This document shows positions 17,964 through 25,800 of a stretch of DNA of 64,000 bases, in pieces. The notes below the pieces were generated by a model, which worked only from the letters and a program-made list of their open reading frames with translations, was not told the origin of the DNA and did no database searches. Position 1 is the first letter of the stretch; the number at the start of each line of letters is the position of its first letter. A program made the translations under genes and the position numbers. Source of the stretch: Variovorax sp. V213 (GTDB lineage Bacteria; Pseudomonadota; Gammaproteobacteria; Burkholderiales; Burkholderiaceae_C); NCBI RefSeq assembly GCF_041154455.1, contig NZ_AP028665.1, positions 62,001-126,000 on the forward strand. The letters run 5' to 3'.

Positions 17964-18000
17964 GACGTGCTCGCGCCGGCAGTGCTACATCAGCGAGCGT

Positions 18001-18291
18001 TCAGCTCGGCGAAGAACTCCGCATCCGGTTCCTGACCATTTGCAACGTCCTGCCCATTCGCCGTGGTTCGTTGAGCATCCTGTTGATTTCCGCGTTGCCG
18101 TCTTCGGTGATGCGCAACACGACAGCTGTTCGGGCGACGTTGTACTTGCCGGCCGAGTCCAGTGCCGGCGCAATCTCCGCTTCGATGAGACCCGTGGCTT
18201 TGAGGACGCTCACATGATGAACGTCCTCGGGTCTGGTCACCACCTTGGGCAGGGGGACATGCTGCAGGCTCAGCAAATAGAACAGGGGCAT
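18001..18291 (-). CDS. Small conserved protein, family member P1
   Basis: 96-residue protein of unknown function, with AAGGAG upstream of its ATG. It shares a pattern with three other small proteins in this region (19141-19416, 20643-20861, 21082-21291): an N-terminal MPLFYLL-like helix, a central VLKATGLIEAEI, and LRITEDGNAEIN near the end. The layout of short helices plus an IT-D/x-G turn resembles a mini winged helix, but no named family is recognised. It ends close to the break in the denD relic. Confidence 0.65.
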   Translation of the reverse strand: MPLFYLLSLQHVPLPKVVTRPEDVHHVSVLKATGLIEAEIAPALDSAGKYNVARTAVVLRITEDGNAEINRMLNEPRRMGRTLQMVRNRMRSSSPS

Positions 18292-18471
18292 AGCCGTTAG
18301 CTCCTTCGATGCGTTTTCTGATCGAGACTGGCGCTTGCTCGCATCGCTCCTTCGATGGAGAGCGTGACGATATGCAGCTGCCCTGGCTGGCGCCTGTCGG
18401 ACGCCGACCAGCGGCCCTGTAGCTCAATGGACGTTCCAGAGCTGTCGGCCTCTGCGTCGAAGATGCCTGGA

Positions 18472-18768
18472 TCAACGAATTTGGCCAGGCCTGCTGCGGG
18501 CCGTGAATCTGGGGGTCTGGATGTCGAATTCCGCGGCCTCCGGATTGAGCAAGTTCTCAACTCCGGCCGCATGAGCCAGAGCGGCGTAGTTGGTCGAGAT
18601 CGCCTTGAGGACGGCCAGCACCATAGGGTCGTCCTTGCCGATCGGAACCCCGTTGATCTCGTCGCAGATCCGCTTTGCCTGCTTGTATTGAAGCTCTGTG
18701 ACTTTCGCGGAGTAGGCGATCCGGCGTTTCGCCAATTCGGAGGGTTCGACTTGGGAGTCATCATTCAT
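18472..18768 (-). CDS. Hypothetical 98-residue protein
   Basis: Starts MNDDSQVEPSELAKRRIAYS with GGAAG a few bases upstream. It is predicted helical and polar with no signal peptide or membrane segment. The middle (RICDEINGVPIGKDDPMVLA) is not a motif I recognise. It lies between two of the small paralogous genes; no clear operon. Confidence 0.55.
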   Translation of the reverse strand: MNDDSQVEPSELAKRRIAYSAKVTELQYKQAKRICDEINGVPIGKDDPMVLAVLKAISTNYAALAHAAGVENLLNPEAAEFDIQTPRFTARSRPGQIR

Positions 18769-19140
18769 GTTCTTCCGCCGCTGACGGTGTCGTCGCCTTC
18801 GCCGCTGCTGGTGGTGTCGCTGCCATTGGAGCCGGTCATCGTGGTCATGTGCTTCCTTGGTGAACGCCAGATGCGTGTCGTCTTGAGGCTGTATCTGTGT
18901 TGGCTATTGGACTGCGCCGGCGACATGAGCACATGGAAGGAATGTCCTTTCCTTCTCGCTCGATAAGTACTGGAACGGCACTGAAAGCCTGGTGCTTTTG
19001 TCCTGATGAGCATCTGCCCGCGGGCGCGTCAGTTCCGCCTACGCCGGATGGTCAGGCGTGGCACGTCGTACTTAGGACTACATTTAGCCCAAAAGGGCCG
19101 GCATTTTGGGCACAGCGAGCGCCGGCGACCGGAGGATCGA

Positions 19141-19416
19141 ATGCCGCTCTTGTTCCTGATGAGGCTTCTGCGCACCCAACTACCGGTACAGGTCGTTGAG
19201 CCAGAGGAAGCTCGCGATGTGCCCGTGTTCATGGCCACGGGGTTGATCGAGGCCAAGATTTCAGCACTCACGCCGGCGGGGCTGTACGCCAAGGCCTCGA
19301 CGGCGACGGTGGAGGGCATCACCGACGACGGCCTCGCCGAGATTGCCAAGATGGGCGACGCTCCCGGGTTCGCGAAGACTGCCATGCAATTCGCTCGGGG
19401 TTTGCGATTGATGTGA
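19141..19416 (+). CDS. Small conserved protein, family member P2
   Basis: 91 residues from the ATG at 19141, chosen because GGAGG lies at the right distance; the frame is open further upstream without similarity. It aligns with P1: MPLLFLMRLL against MPLFYLLSLQ, VFMATGLIEAKI against VLKATGLIEAEI, and ITDDGLAEI against ITEDGNAEI. Function unknown. Confidence 0.65.
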   Translation: MPLLFLMRLLRTQLPVQVVEPEEARDVPVFMATGLIEAKISALTPAGLYAKASTATVEGITDDGLAEIAKMGDAPGFAKTAMQFARGLRLM

Positions 19417-19698
19417 CCTTTGGTCACGCGGGGTGCGCCAGCCGTCGCTCTGCGGCTTGACCTGCCCTCGTGCTCCATTCCTCGACGAAGCGAAGGGCAC
19501 GGTACTTCGTGCACTCCAAACGCGGCTTCCCGGGTCGGCTGCGGGGTCACCACCAGCAGCAGCGACGGCATGCACCCAACGCTGCGCGCGTAGGAGGGCC
19601 ACCGTCAGTAAAAGGCGCCAATCACCCCGGTTGCGCGCCTTCGATGCGTGTCATCGTGGCAGTGCGCGACATCCTTCCGCGCCGTAAGGAGACCAAAG

Positions 19699-19878
19699 AT
19701 GGCAGATGACCTGAAGAAAACCGGCCTCGACCGAAAGCTGATCGCGATGCATGAGCCTCATGAAGTCCGGTCATGGACCGAGGCCCTCAAGTGCACGGAA
19801 ACCCAACTGCGCGACGCCGTCAAGGCGGTGGGCAACTCGGCCGATGCCGTGCGCGAGTACCTGGCCGGGAAACGCTGA
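19699..19878 (+). CDS. DUF3606 protein
   Basis: 59-residue protein matching the DUF3606 pattern: MADDLKKTGLDRKLI, then EVRSWTEALKCTETQLRDAV and a closing VREYLAGKR. AAGGAG sits upstream of the ATG. DUF3606 proteins are common, short and of unknown function in soil proteobacteria. It overlaps the next gene by TGATG, so the pair is co-translated. Confidence 0.85.
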   Translation: MADDLKKTGLDRKLIAMHEPHEVRSWTEALKCTETQLRDAVKAVGNSADAVREYLAGKR

Positions 19879-20123
19879 TGGGCCACCTTCGGCGAATCGC
19901 CGTCCACGTCGACGAGCCGGACCCGGGGCACTTCTTCTGGGTACTGATGGAAGAAGGCGATGACGCCAGCCAGTGGAAAGAGCTCGAATCAGCCGGGGAG
20001 CCGCATGAAATGTGGCTCGACGCACTGCACGCTGGCGTGCGGGCGCTTGAAGGCCACGCGCCAGATGAGCGCATAGGCCCTCGCATGCCTGGCGACGACG
20101 AAGACGCCAGTCCGGTTGGCTAG
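19878..20123 (+). CDS. Hypothetical 81-residue acidic protein
   Basis: Begins MGHLRRIAVHVDEPDPGHFF inside the stop of the DUF3606 gene. An aromatic-acidic core (FFWVLMEEGDD, WKELESAGEP) is followed by a polar tail. No recognised domain. The stop-start overlap with the DUF3606 gene is the main evidence that it is real. Confidence 0.6.
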   Translation: MGHLRRIAVHVDEPDPGHFFWVLMEEGDDASQWKELESAGEPHEMWLDALHAGVRALEGHAPDERIGPRMPGDDEDASPVG

Positions 20124-20195
20124 TCGGACTTCCCATGCGCGCGATCGTCGCTTCGGCACGGGCCAGCCAGGGCGGGGCATGCGCGAGATGGTTCT

Positions 20196-20213
20196 CTCAC
20201 ATAAATAAGTGAG
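20196..20213. promoter_or_regulatory. Short inverted repeat ahead of a small gene
   Basis: CTCAC at 20196-20200 and GTGAG at 20209-20213 flank an AT-only spacer of eight bases, about 35 bp upstream of the ATG at 20247. It could be an operator or part of an AT-rich promoter; weak evidence. Confidence 0.3.
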
Positions 20214-20246
20214 TACACCAACCGATACAACAGATAGATTGCGCCC

Positions 20247-20483
20247 ATGTGGAAGCCTGCCAAGCCCATCATCATCGCGGGAAGCGCGTTGCCTCCGGCC
20301 GAGGCCTGGTGGCACGAATTCAGGAGTGAGTTCTACGATCGCTGCAAAGGCGCTGTCGACCGCGAGTGGCTGGACGCTTTCACTGCCGCGCTCTACGCGG
20401 TGAGCGCCGACCAGGACCCGCGCAAAGCTGCCGAGGTGGCATTCGTCACGCTTCAATTCGAGTTTCCGAGCGACGAAAACTAG
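20247..20483 (+). CDS. Hypothetical 78-residue protein
   Basis: MWKPAKPIIIAGSALPPAEA opens a short alpha-rich protein with several aromatic residues (WWHEFRSEFYDRC). No recognised family, signal peptide or transmembrane helix. Codon use looks coding and no better frame overlaps it. Confidence 0.5.
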   Translation: MWKPAKPIIIAGSALPPAEAWWHEFRSEFYDRCKGAVDREWLDAFTAALYAVSADQDPRKAAEVAFVTLQFEFPSDEN

Positions 20484-20642
20484 ACCTTCTCCAGCTCTTC
20501 GGCGCTCGGCGCCGGCCCGCATCTCGCCAGAAGGCCTCGATCTCGGTCCTCGGGGCTGATGTAGCCGGTGCACATCGGACGATTCTTGCGAACGGCGCAT
20601 CACTTGTCGAGCTTTCGACGAAGCCGGCTCCGAGCGGCTGTT

Positions 20643-20861
20643 TTATGGATACAGGGCTCTTGTCCGGTTGAGCTCGGCTCGCCCCTGTGGAGTGATGCGC
20701 AGGATCACCCCGCCGCGGCCCGCGGTGTTGTCGGGGCCGGGGAGGTTCGCCTCGATAAGTCCGGCAGCGACCAAGACCGCCGCGCACTGAATGTCGGCCT
20801 CCTCATGGATGGCCAGAGGGAACGAGGCGTCCGCGATGCGGCGCAGGAAATTCATCGGCAT
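20643..20861 (-). CDS. Small conserved protein, family member P3
   Basis: 72 residues from the ATG at 20861; a GTG at 20864 and an ATG at 20855 are alternatives. Same family as P1, P2 and P4: MPMNFLRRIADASFPL, VLVAAGLIEANL, LRITPQGRAELNR. Shorter than P1 because the C-terminal extension is missing. Function unknown. Confidence 0.62.
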   Translation of the reverse strand: MPMNFLRRIADASFPLAIHEEADIQCAAVLVAAGLIEANLPGPDNTAGRGGVILRITPQGRAELNRTRALYP

Positions 20862-21081
20862 CACTTCTCTTTGGTTCGCAAAGGGACAGGCTTTCGATTC
20901 ACGGAGTGGTTTCGTGAGCTGGGTGAGGACGTGCCTTGTCGATGGCCCATGATGCTGCGCCTAGTATTCCGAAGTATTCCGTCACCCGAGACGGATTTTC
21001 CCTACGTCGCATACGGCGCCGCAGTCCATCATCAAGCCGGTTGTACCTGCTCGTGATCATCGGACGCCCCGGAAGCCCGCC

Positions 21082-21291
21082 GTGTTGCCCATCGACTACC
21101 TCCAAGAAATTGAACACGCCAGCTTTCCGCTGGAGGAAGATGATCACGCCAAGATCAGATGCGTGGAGTTGCTGTGCGCTGTCGGCTACCTCGACGCAAC
21201 GATCACGGTAAGTGCCAACCAGGACAGGCGAGCCCGAGTGGCACGAATCACCTGGATGGGACGAACGGCGCTCAGCAACCTGGGCCCATGA
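21082..21291 (+). CDS. Small conserved protein, family member P4
   Basis: About 69 residues from a GTG at 21082 (or TTG at 21085) with GGAAG upstream. It is the most diverged family member but keeps the pattern: LPIDYLQEIEHASFPL (compare DASFPL in P3), LCAVGYLDATI in place of GLIEA-I, and ITWMGRTALSN. It sits directly upstream of the RNA candidate. Confidence 0.6.
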   Translation: MLPIDYLQEIEHASFPLEEDDHAKIRCVELLCAVGYLDATITVSANQDRRARVARITWMGRTALSNLGP

Positions 21292-21332
21292 AGCTCTTGA
21301 GCGCCCGATGGCAAGTTGTGACCTCCCCGCCC

Positions 21333-21341
21333 TGATACAAT
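21333..21341 (+). promoter_or_regulatory. Extended -10 promoter candidate
   Basis: TGATACAAT fits an extended -10 (TGn followed by TACAAT). A TTGTGA at 21316-21321 is only 14 bp away, too close for a standard -35, so the extended -10 would carry recognition. It precedes a hairpin-rich, protein-free interval ending in an intrinsic terminator. Confidence 0.45.
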
Positions 21342-21347
21342 CCGACC

Positions 21348-21526
21348 TCGCCCAAACTTGATTTGGGTGTTGACTGGCCAGTCAAGCCGAATCTCACACC
21401 GGCGCGTCGAAGTCACTACGACGAGAAAAACAACAGGTGGCTTCCGCAACTGAACATTTGCCGTAACCGTGGACCGCGTGAGAGTTCACGACCAAATCTC
21501 CAAGCCCGCCTCGTGCGGGCTTTTTC
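21348..21526 (+). ncRNA. Candidate small RNA, about 180 nt
   Basis: Protein-free interval bounded by an extended -10 promoter and an intrinsic terminator. It contains a perfect hairpin CCCAAA-CTTGA-TTTGGG (21351-21367) and a perfect 16-bp palindrome TTGACTGGCCAGTCAA (21370-21385) near the predicted 5' end. An unstructured-looking middle precedes the terminator stem. It does not resemble 6S, tmRNA, RNase P or a tRNA that I know. The 5' end is estimated from the promoter. Confidence 0.45.
21503..21525 (+). terminator. Rho-independent terminator
   Basis: AGCCCGC (21503-21509), a five-base loop, GCGGGCT (21515-21521), then five T. Perfect 7-bp GC-rich stem with a T-run on the plus strand; no protein gene ends within 200 bp upstream. 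Confidence 0.8.
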
Positions 21527-21696
21527 GCGTCCGCTGATCACTCGAACTTCGGCCCCCAGACCGCAAGCGCGCGGTAATCCGTGCTGACGCGCTTCCGAAA
21601 AAGATTGTCCGGCCAGCGCCGCAGTGCCAGGTTCCGCAGCCATTGGCTCGGCCGACCTTCGGTGTTACGCTGGTTTCCCCATGAGGTGACGCGCGC

Positions 21697-22860
21697 ATGA
21701 CCAACGACGTATCCGGCTTGGGAGAGTTCATCAAGGGCAACCTGGAGCCGATCCTGCAAGAGTGGGAGACCTTCGCCCACTCCTTGATGCCGCTTGCCCA
21801 ACTGGACAGGAAGGCCCTGCGCGACCACGCGGAAGAGATGCTTCGCGCGGTGGCCGAAGACATGCGCGTGCCGCAATCGGAGCAGCAGCGCGCAGACAAG
21901 GCCAAGGGGCTGCGGTCCGACACCATGCCGCAGCTCACGCACGCCGCCGAGGCGCACGCAGTCTCGCGGTTCGGCGACCAGTTCACGATGGACCAACTCG
22001 TGGCCGAGTTCCGGGCCATCCGGGCAAGCGTGCTCCAGCAATGGGCCGTGCACAGGGCCAAGACCGATGAAGCAGTGGAAGAGCTGACTCGTATCAACGA
22101 AGCCATCGACCAGGCGCTCACCACTTCGGTCACGCGCTACTCCGTGAAGCTCGATGATTCCCGCACCATGATCCTCGGTGTACTGGCCCATGATCTGCGC
22201 AACCCGTTGAACGCGCTGTCGATCGGGTTGCAGTACATCCTGCGCAGCGAGGCCACCGACGCTACCAGTATGAAGGTGGCAGCGCGGGCCCTGCAGAGCG
22301 TGGGCCGCATGGATGGTCTGATTCGTGACCTGTTGGACTTCACGCTGGTGCGCCTCGGACCCGGATTGCCCGTGACGAGAGAGCCGGCGAACATGGCTCA
22401 AATTTGCGCCAGAACGATCGAGGAGGTTGAGGCATCGCACCCCGGGCGCCGGTTGCGTTGCAAGACTGCTGGACTGGCGCATGGAGAGTGGGACCCGAAG
22501 CGGGTGTCGCAGATGCTCATCAACCTGCTCACCAACGCGCTGCACCATGGCGACCCCAGCGGCGAGGTCAGCCTCACGTTGAAAGGCACGCAGACCGAGG
22601 TGCGACTCGACGTTCACAACGAAGGGCCTCCAATTCCCGAGGCGCAACGAGCGACGCTCTTTCAGCCGCTCGCGGCCACCGCCTTGAAACGCAGTGGCGC
22701 GTCCCAGTCATCCGGTCTGGGGCTTGGCTTGTACATCGCCAACCAGATCGCAACGGCTCACGGAGGCAGCATCGAGGTGAAATCAACCGACGCCGAAGGC
22801 ACGACCTTCACAGTGCGGATGCCTCGACACCTCGTGAAGGCCAACGACGCGACAGGATGA
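21697..22860 (+). CDS. Sensor histidine kinase with RsbRD-like N-terminal domain
   Basis: 387 residues, soluble, no membrane helices. The N-terminal ~150 residues form a helical domain like the RsbRD/globin-like sensors (GEFIKGNLEPILQEWETFA). A HisKA helix follows with the phospho-accepting histidine in GVLAHDLRNPLNAL. The C-terminal HATPase has an N box (LINLLTNALHHG), a G box (SGLGLGLYIANQI) and a final GTTFTVRMP. No response regulator gene is adjacent, so its partner is encoded elsewhere. It is the last gene before the IS element. Confidence 0.88.
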   Translation: MTNDVSGLGEFIKGNLEPILQEWETFAHSLMPLAQLDRKALRDHAEEMLRAVAEDMRVPQSEQQRADKAKGLRSDTMPQLTHAAEAHAVSRFGDQFTMDQLVAEFRAIRASVLQQWAVHRAKTDEAVEELTRINEAIDQALTTSVTRYSVKLDDSRTMILGVLAHDLRNPLNALSIGLQYILRSEATDATSMKVAARALQSVGRMDGLIRDLLDFTLVRLGPGLPVTREPANMAQICARTIEEVEASHPGRRLRCKTAGLAHGEWDPKRVSQMLINLLTNALHHGDPSGEVSLTLKGTQTEVRLDVHNEGPPIPEAQRATLFQPLAATALKRSGASQSSGLGLGLYIANQIATAHGGSIEVKSTDAEGTTFTVRMPRHLVKANDATG

Positions 22861-23066
22861 ACATGATCTAGTCGACCGAGCCGCGGCTCGATCTCCATCA
22901 GTTCCCCAAAGCCGTCTGCAGTTGCCTGTCTGCGCCATCGCCTAGATGAGCCTTACGCTCAAGCAGATCAACGGTGTGCCACTGCTGCCGCAACCGGTGC
23001 GCGCAGGCGGCGATCCAGACGTTGGCTGGCACGGGTTCCATAGCTTCCATTCTAGGCCAATTACTG

Positions 23067-23076
23067 TATATTTAAA
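23067..23076. repeat. Left flanking direct repeat of the IS1595 element
   Basis: TATATTTAAA also occurs at 24605-24614 just beyond the right inverted repeat. Target duplications of IS1595-type elements are usually 8 bp; the shared 10-mer includes chance AT-rich identity. Confidence 0.6.
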
Positions 23077-23078
23077 AG

Positions 23079-23100
23079 GGGTATCCTCTTAGCTCCAGCA
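23079..23100 (+). repeat. Left terminal inverted repeat
   Basis: 22-bp terminal repeat, exact reverse complement of 24582-24603. Confidence 0.9.
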
Positions 23101-23116
23101 ATTGCGGAGCCACTGG

Positions 23117-24091
23117 ATGGACGTACAGATATTAGCGCCGTCAGCGGGCAAGGACTACCCCCAGACCTGGAACGAATTCCTCGACTGGTTTTCCACCGAG
23201 AACGACTGCCTCGCCTACCTGGAACGGTTGCGTTGGGGCAGCGGCTTCGTCTGCCCGAAGTGCGGCAGTATTGGCGAGGCATACCGTGCCAGCCGCACCC
23301 GCCTGATGTGCCGAAGCTGCCAGCACCAGACCACGGTGACTGCCGGCACCATCTTCGACAAGACCCGCACGCCGCTGCGCGTGTGGCTGGCCGCGGCCTG
23401 GTATCTGACCAATCAGAAGCAAGGCGTCAGTGCTCTGGGGCTGCAGCGTGTGCTCGGCCTGGGCAGCTATCAGACCGCCTGGACGATGCTGCACCGGTTT
23501 CGCCGCGCGATGGCGCGGCCGGGCCGGGATCAGCTCAAGGGCGTGATCGAGGTTGATGAGACCTACATGGCGCTGACCGACCGCGAGGATCCACCCGTCA
23601 AGACCGGGCGCAAGCGCAGCACCTCCAAGCTGCTGGTCGCCGTGGCCGTCGAACTGCTGGAGCCCAAGGGGTTCGGCCGCATCCGGCTGCGTCGCATTCC
23701 CAAGGCTTCAGCGCAGTACCTGATTCCGTTCGTTCAGGAGAGCATCGAGCCTGGCGCCCAGGTGCGCACTGACGGTGCGGGCGCCTACCAGCCGCTGAAG
23801 GATTTGGGCTACGACCACCAGCGCACGGTGATGCTCGGCTCGGAAGTGCCGGCGCATGTGTCGATGGCCGGTGTTCACCGCGTGGCGGCGCTGGTCAAGC
23901 GGTGGATTCTGGGGACGCACCATGGTTCGGTGCAGCCCGAACACCTGGATGCCTACCTCGATGAGTTCGTCTTCCGCTTCAACCGCCGCACCTCAGGTTC
24001 ACGCGGGATGCTGTTCTATCGGTTGCTTCAGCAGGCTGTGGTCACTGGTCCCGTGACCTATGCGGACGTGGTCCAGTCGAGCGACTCATAA
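23117..24091 (+). CDS. IS1595-family transposase
   Basis: 324 residues. An N-terminal zinc-ribbon (CPKCGS, CRSCQHQTTV) is followed by the helix RTPLRVWLAAAWYLTNQKQG and a DDE-type catalytic core with acidic residues in VIEVDETYM and RTDGAGAY. The C-terminal block HLDAYLDEFVFRFNRR is typical of the family. The ATG at 23117 has GGAG ten bases upstream; a TTG at 23102 also keeps the frame. It appears intact and the element has matching ends, so it may be active. Confidence 0.93.
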   Translation: MDVQILAPSAGKDYPQTWNEFLDWFSTENDCLAYLERLRWGSGFVCPKCGSIGEAYRASRTRLMCRSCQHQTTVTAGTIFDKTRTPLRVWLAAAWYLTNQKQGVSALGLQRVLGLGSYQTAWTMLHRFRRAMARPGRDQLKGVIEVDETYMALTDREDPPVKTGRKRSTSKLLVAVAVELLEPKGFGRIRLRRIPKASAQYLIPFVQESIEPGAQVRTDGAGAYQPLKDLGYDHQRTVMLGSEVPAHVSMAGVHRVAALVKRWILGTHHGSVQPEHLDAYLDEFVFRFNRRTSGSRGMLFYRLLQQAVVTGPVTYADVVQSSDS

Positions 24092-24103
24092 GGCCCAAAG
24101 CCA

Positions 24104-24484
24104 TCAGTTCAACCCCAAGGGAATACCGGTCGCGCCATCCAGCTTGGTAATCCTCCAGCGGTCAGAGTCCTTGTGTTCGTAGTCCACGCGGTAATCGAGG
24201 TTGGAGTGCATGGTGAGCAGTAGAACTTTGAAGATCACACCGCCCTCGTGAAGCTCGCGGGCCAATTCAGCCATCCGGTCGTAGAAAGGCCCTTCCCTCA
24301 TCGCACTTAGAAGGGTCACTTCACCGGCTCGCTCGAACGACGCGCTGGCGCCATCCTGTAGCTCGTCGATGTAGAACCTGAAGAAGGCGCGTGACCAGCC
24401 AGGGAATTTCTCCAACATCAGCCCCGCAAAGGTCTGTGCGAGTTCCACAACTATTTCAGAGTCGCGCTTATTTGGGTGCGTCAT
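24104..24484 (-). CDS. Passenger protein inside the IS1595 element
   Basis: 126-residue acidic soluble protein encoded between the transposase stop and the right inverted repeat, convergent with the transposase. It starts MTHPNKRDSEIVVELAQTFA; WSRAFFRFYIDELQDG and DYRVDYEHKDSDRWRIT follow. Composition and size recall immunity-like proteins of polymorphic toxin systems, but I cannot name a family. IS1595-type elements are known to carry passenger genes; here the function is unknown. Confidence 0.7.
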   Translation of the reverse strand: MTHPNKRDSEIVVELAQTFAGLMLEKFPGWSRAFFRFYIDELQDGASASFERAGEVTLLSAMREGPFYDRMAELARELHEGGVIFKVLLLTMHSNLDYRVDYEHKDSDRWRITKLDGATGIPLGLN

Positions 24485-24581
24485 GTTTGGCTTGGTTGGC
24501 CGTTTTGAGCCGTTGGACCTTGAGCGTAGCGTTTCCCTTTGGCAATCGCTAAAATCTGTATGTACATCCAGTATTTCACCA

Positions 24582-24603
24582 TGCTGGAGCTAAGAGGATA
24601 CCC
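24582..24603 (-). repeat. Right terminal inverted repeat
   Basis: 22-bp terminal repeat, exact reverse complement of 23079-23100; followed by one base and the TATATTTAAA direct repeat. Confidence 0.9.
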
Positions 24604-24604
24604 T

Positions 24605-24614
24605 TATATTTAAA
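24605..24614. repeat. Right flanking direct repeat of the IS1595 element
   Basis: TATATTTAAA, identical to the sequence two bases outside the left end; marks the insertion site. Confidence 0.6.
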
Positions 24615-24636
24615 CAGTACTTTTGCCGAGCCCACT

Positions 24637-24934
24637 ATGCCGAAAAGAACTGTGAAACCGCGCCTCTCGTGGCGCATGGCGTTCGCCCATGCGTGGGTCG
24701 AATTTGCAGATGGCCAGGCCGACCTCGAGGACTTGCTCGAGAAGGGCCACCGCCTGTATCGAAAGAGCCGAACTGGCCGCGTGCGCCTTTGGCACCATCA
24801 GCTTTGCCGGCGTCGAGCAGGCGGGAGGTCGGTGGTGCGACCAGGTCTGGTACTGCGAGGCCCACAGCCTGCCCGGCCCACTCTCCCTGCAACTGCTACA
24901 GAACGCCGCGGATATGAACCATGACCCAAGCTGA
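24637..24934 (+). pseudogene. Small hypothetical gene, probably frameshifted
   Basis: The frame opening at 24637 gives a protein-like start (MPKRTVKPRLSWRMAFAHAW, then ADLEDLLEKGHRLYRK) and becomes low-complexity arginine-rich near 24760. A second frame then gives a protein-like end (ELAACAFGTISFAGVEQAGG, WCDQVWYCEAHSLPG) stopping at 24934. One indel near 24760 would explain both. The 3' end overlaps the next start by 14 bp. Family unknown. Confidence 0.45.
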
Positions 24935-25328
24935 GCTTTTCCTTTCGCGCGATGCAGCGCAAGTGCAGACGATAGCGGATCAACCGGATATGCCGGACGA
25001 AGACGTGCCCTTCCGTTTCGAAAACGTCGAGCCCGTGCATCGGGTCACGTACATCACGCGGCTCGTGGACTATCCACATCCAGCTGCGGATGCCGTCAAG
25101 GTGGCAGAGCAACGCTTCCGGCGCGAGCTCGACCGGCAATTGGGTGACGACGTGGTGCCGGCGCTTCGGGCGTTCCAGAACGCCAGCGAGTCGGGCGAAA
25201 GCGATCTCACCAAGGACGAGGTGGCGCTGGCCAAACGATGGATCAAGGCCTTCGATGCGGCCAGGACCGCAGGCTTCCGCGACCTTGGCGACACCGACGA
25301 GGCGTTCTTCGACGTGCGGCCAGTTTGA
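24921..25328 (+). CDS. Hypothetical 135-residue protein
   Basis: Begins MTQAELFLSRDAAQVQTIAD and is acidic and helical with a long amphipathic segment (AEQRFRRELDRQLGDDVVPA). The start overlaps the end of the preceding small gene, suggesting an operon. No recognised domain. Confidence 0.6.
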   Translation: MTQAELFLSRDAAQVQTIADQPDMPDEDVPFRFENVEPVHRVTYITRLVDYPHPAADAVKVAEQRFRRELDRQLGDDVVPALRAFQNASESGESDLTKDEVALAKRWIKAFDAARTAGFRDLGDTDEAFFDVRPV

Positions 25329-25800
25329 CCGAGGGTGTCACGCCGACAATCAATGAGTCACCGAATTCTTCGGTCGATTGGTGGGACGGTGGATTCAACT
25401 CCTATTTCGAACGGTGAGAAGCGAAAGCCCAACGGGGAGGCTGGGTCAAGGATGTGACTACGGGGCCGACGGTTTTTGCTTCTGCGCCGCAACGAACCGC
25501 ACTTCAAACTCGTTGATCGCGTCCACCGCCGGGTTGCCTGCTCGCGAGAAGTTGTGCCGATCTGCTCGGTGATGCAAGCGATTTTGGATCTACCGCAGGC
25601 GGGTGCAACCAGGAGCGAATTGGACCGGATGATCGCTGTTGCAATGTTGGCCTGGCCGGCGGCGGTATCGCGCAAACGGGAACCTAAGCATATACGGGCT
25701 CGAAGGTCGCCGACGGGTGAACGCGATTGCCATCATCGCCGGCGCGCTCGGGCATACGCTCACGGCTAGGCAATCGTAGAACTCGCCTTTTGCTGTCGCC
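25329..25800. other. Gene-free interval at the end of the accessory region
   Basis: About 470 bp with no convincing gene on either strand, no tRNA-like cloverleaf and no attachment-site-like repeat that I can see. It separates the accessory block from the sugar-acid catabolic genes. Confidence 0.4.

Larger units (their letters stand above)
23079..24603. mobile_element. IS1595-family insertion sequence with passenger gene
   Basis: Bounded by exact 22-bp inverted repeats (GGGTATCCTCTTAGCTCCAG plus CA) at 23079-23100 and 24582-24603, inside a duplicated TATATTTAAA. It encodes an IS1595-type transposase on the plus strand and a 126-residue unrelated protein on the minus strand. At about 1.5 kb it is longer than simple IS1595 elements (near 1 kb), the excess being the passenger gene. 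Confidence 0.88.

Noticed and set aside
21351..21385. Hairpin plus palindrome as a terminator for the small gene ending at 21291
   Set aside because: No T-run follows either stem and a better terminator lies at 21503-21525; interpreted as RNA structure instead.
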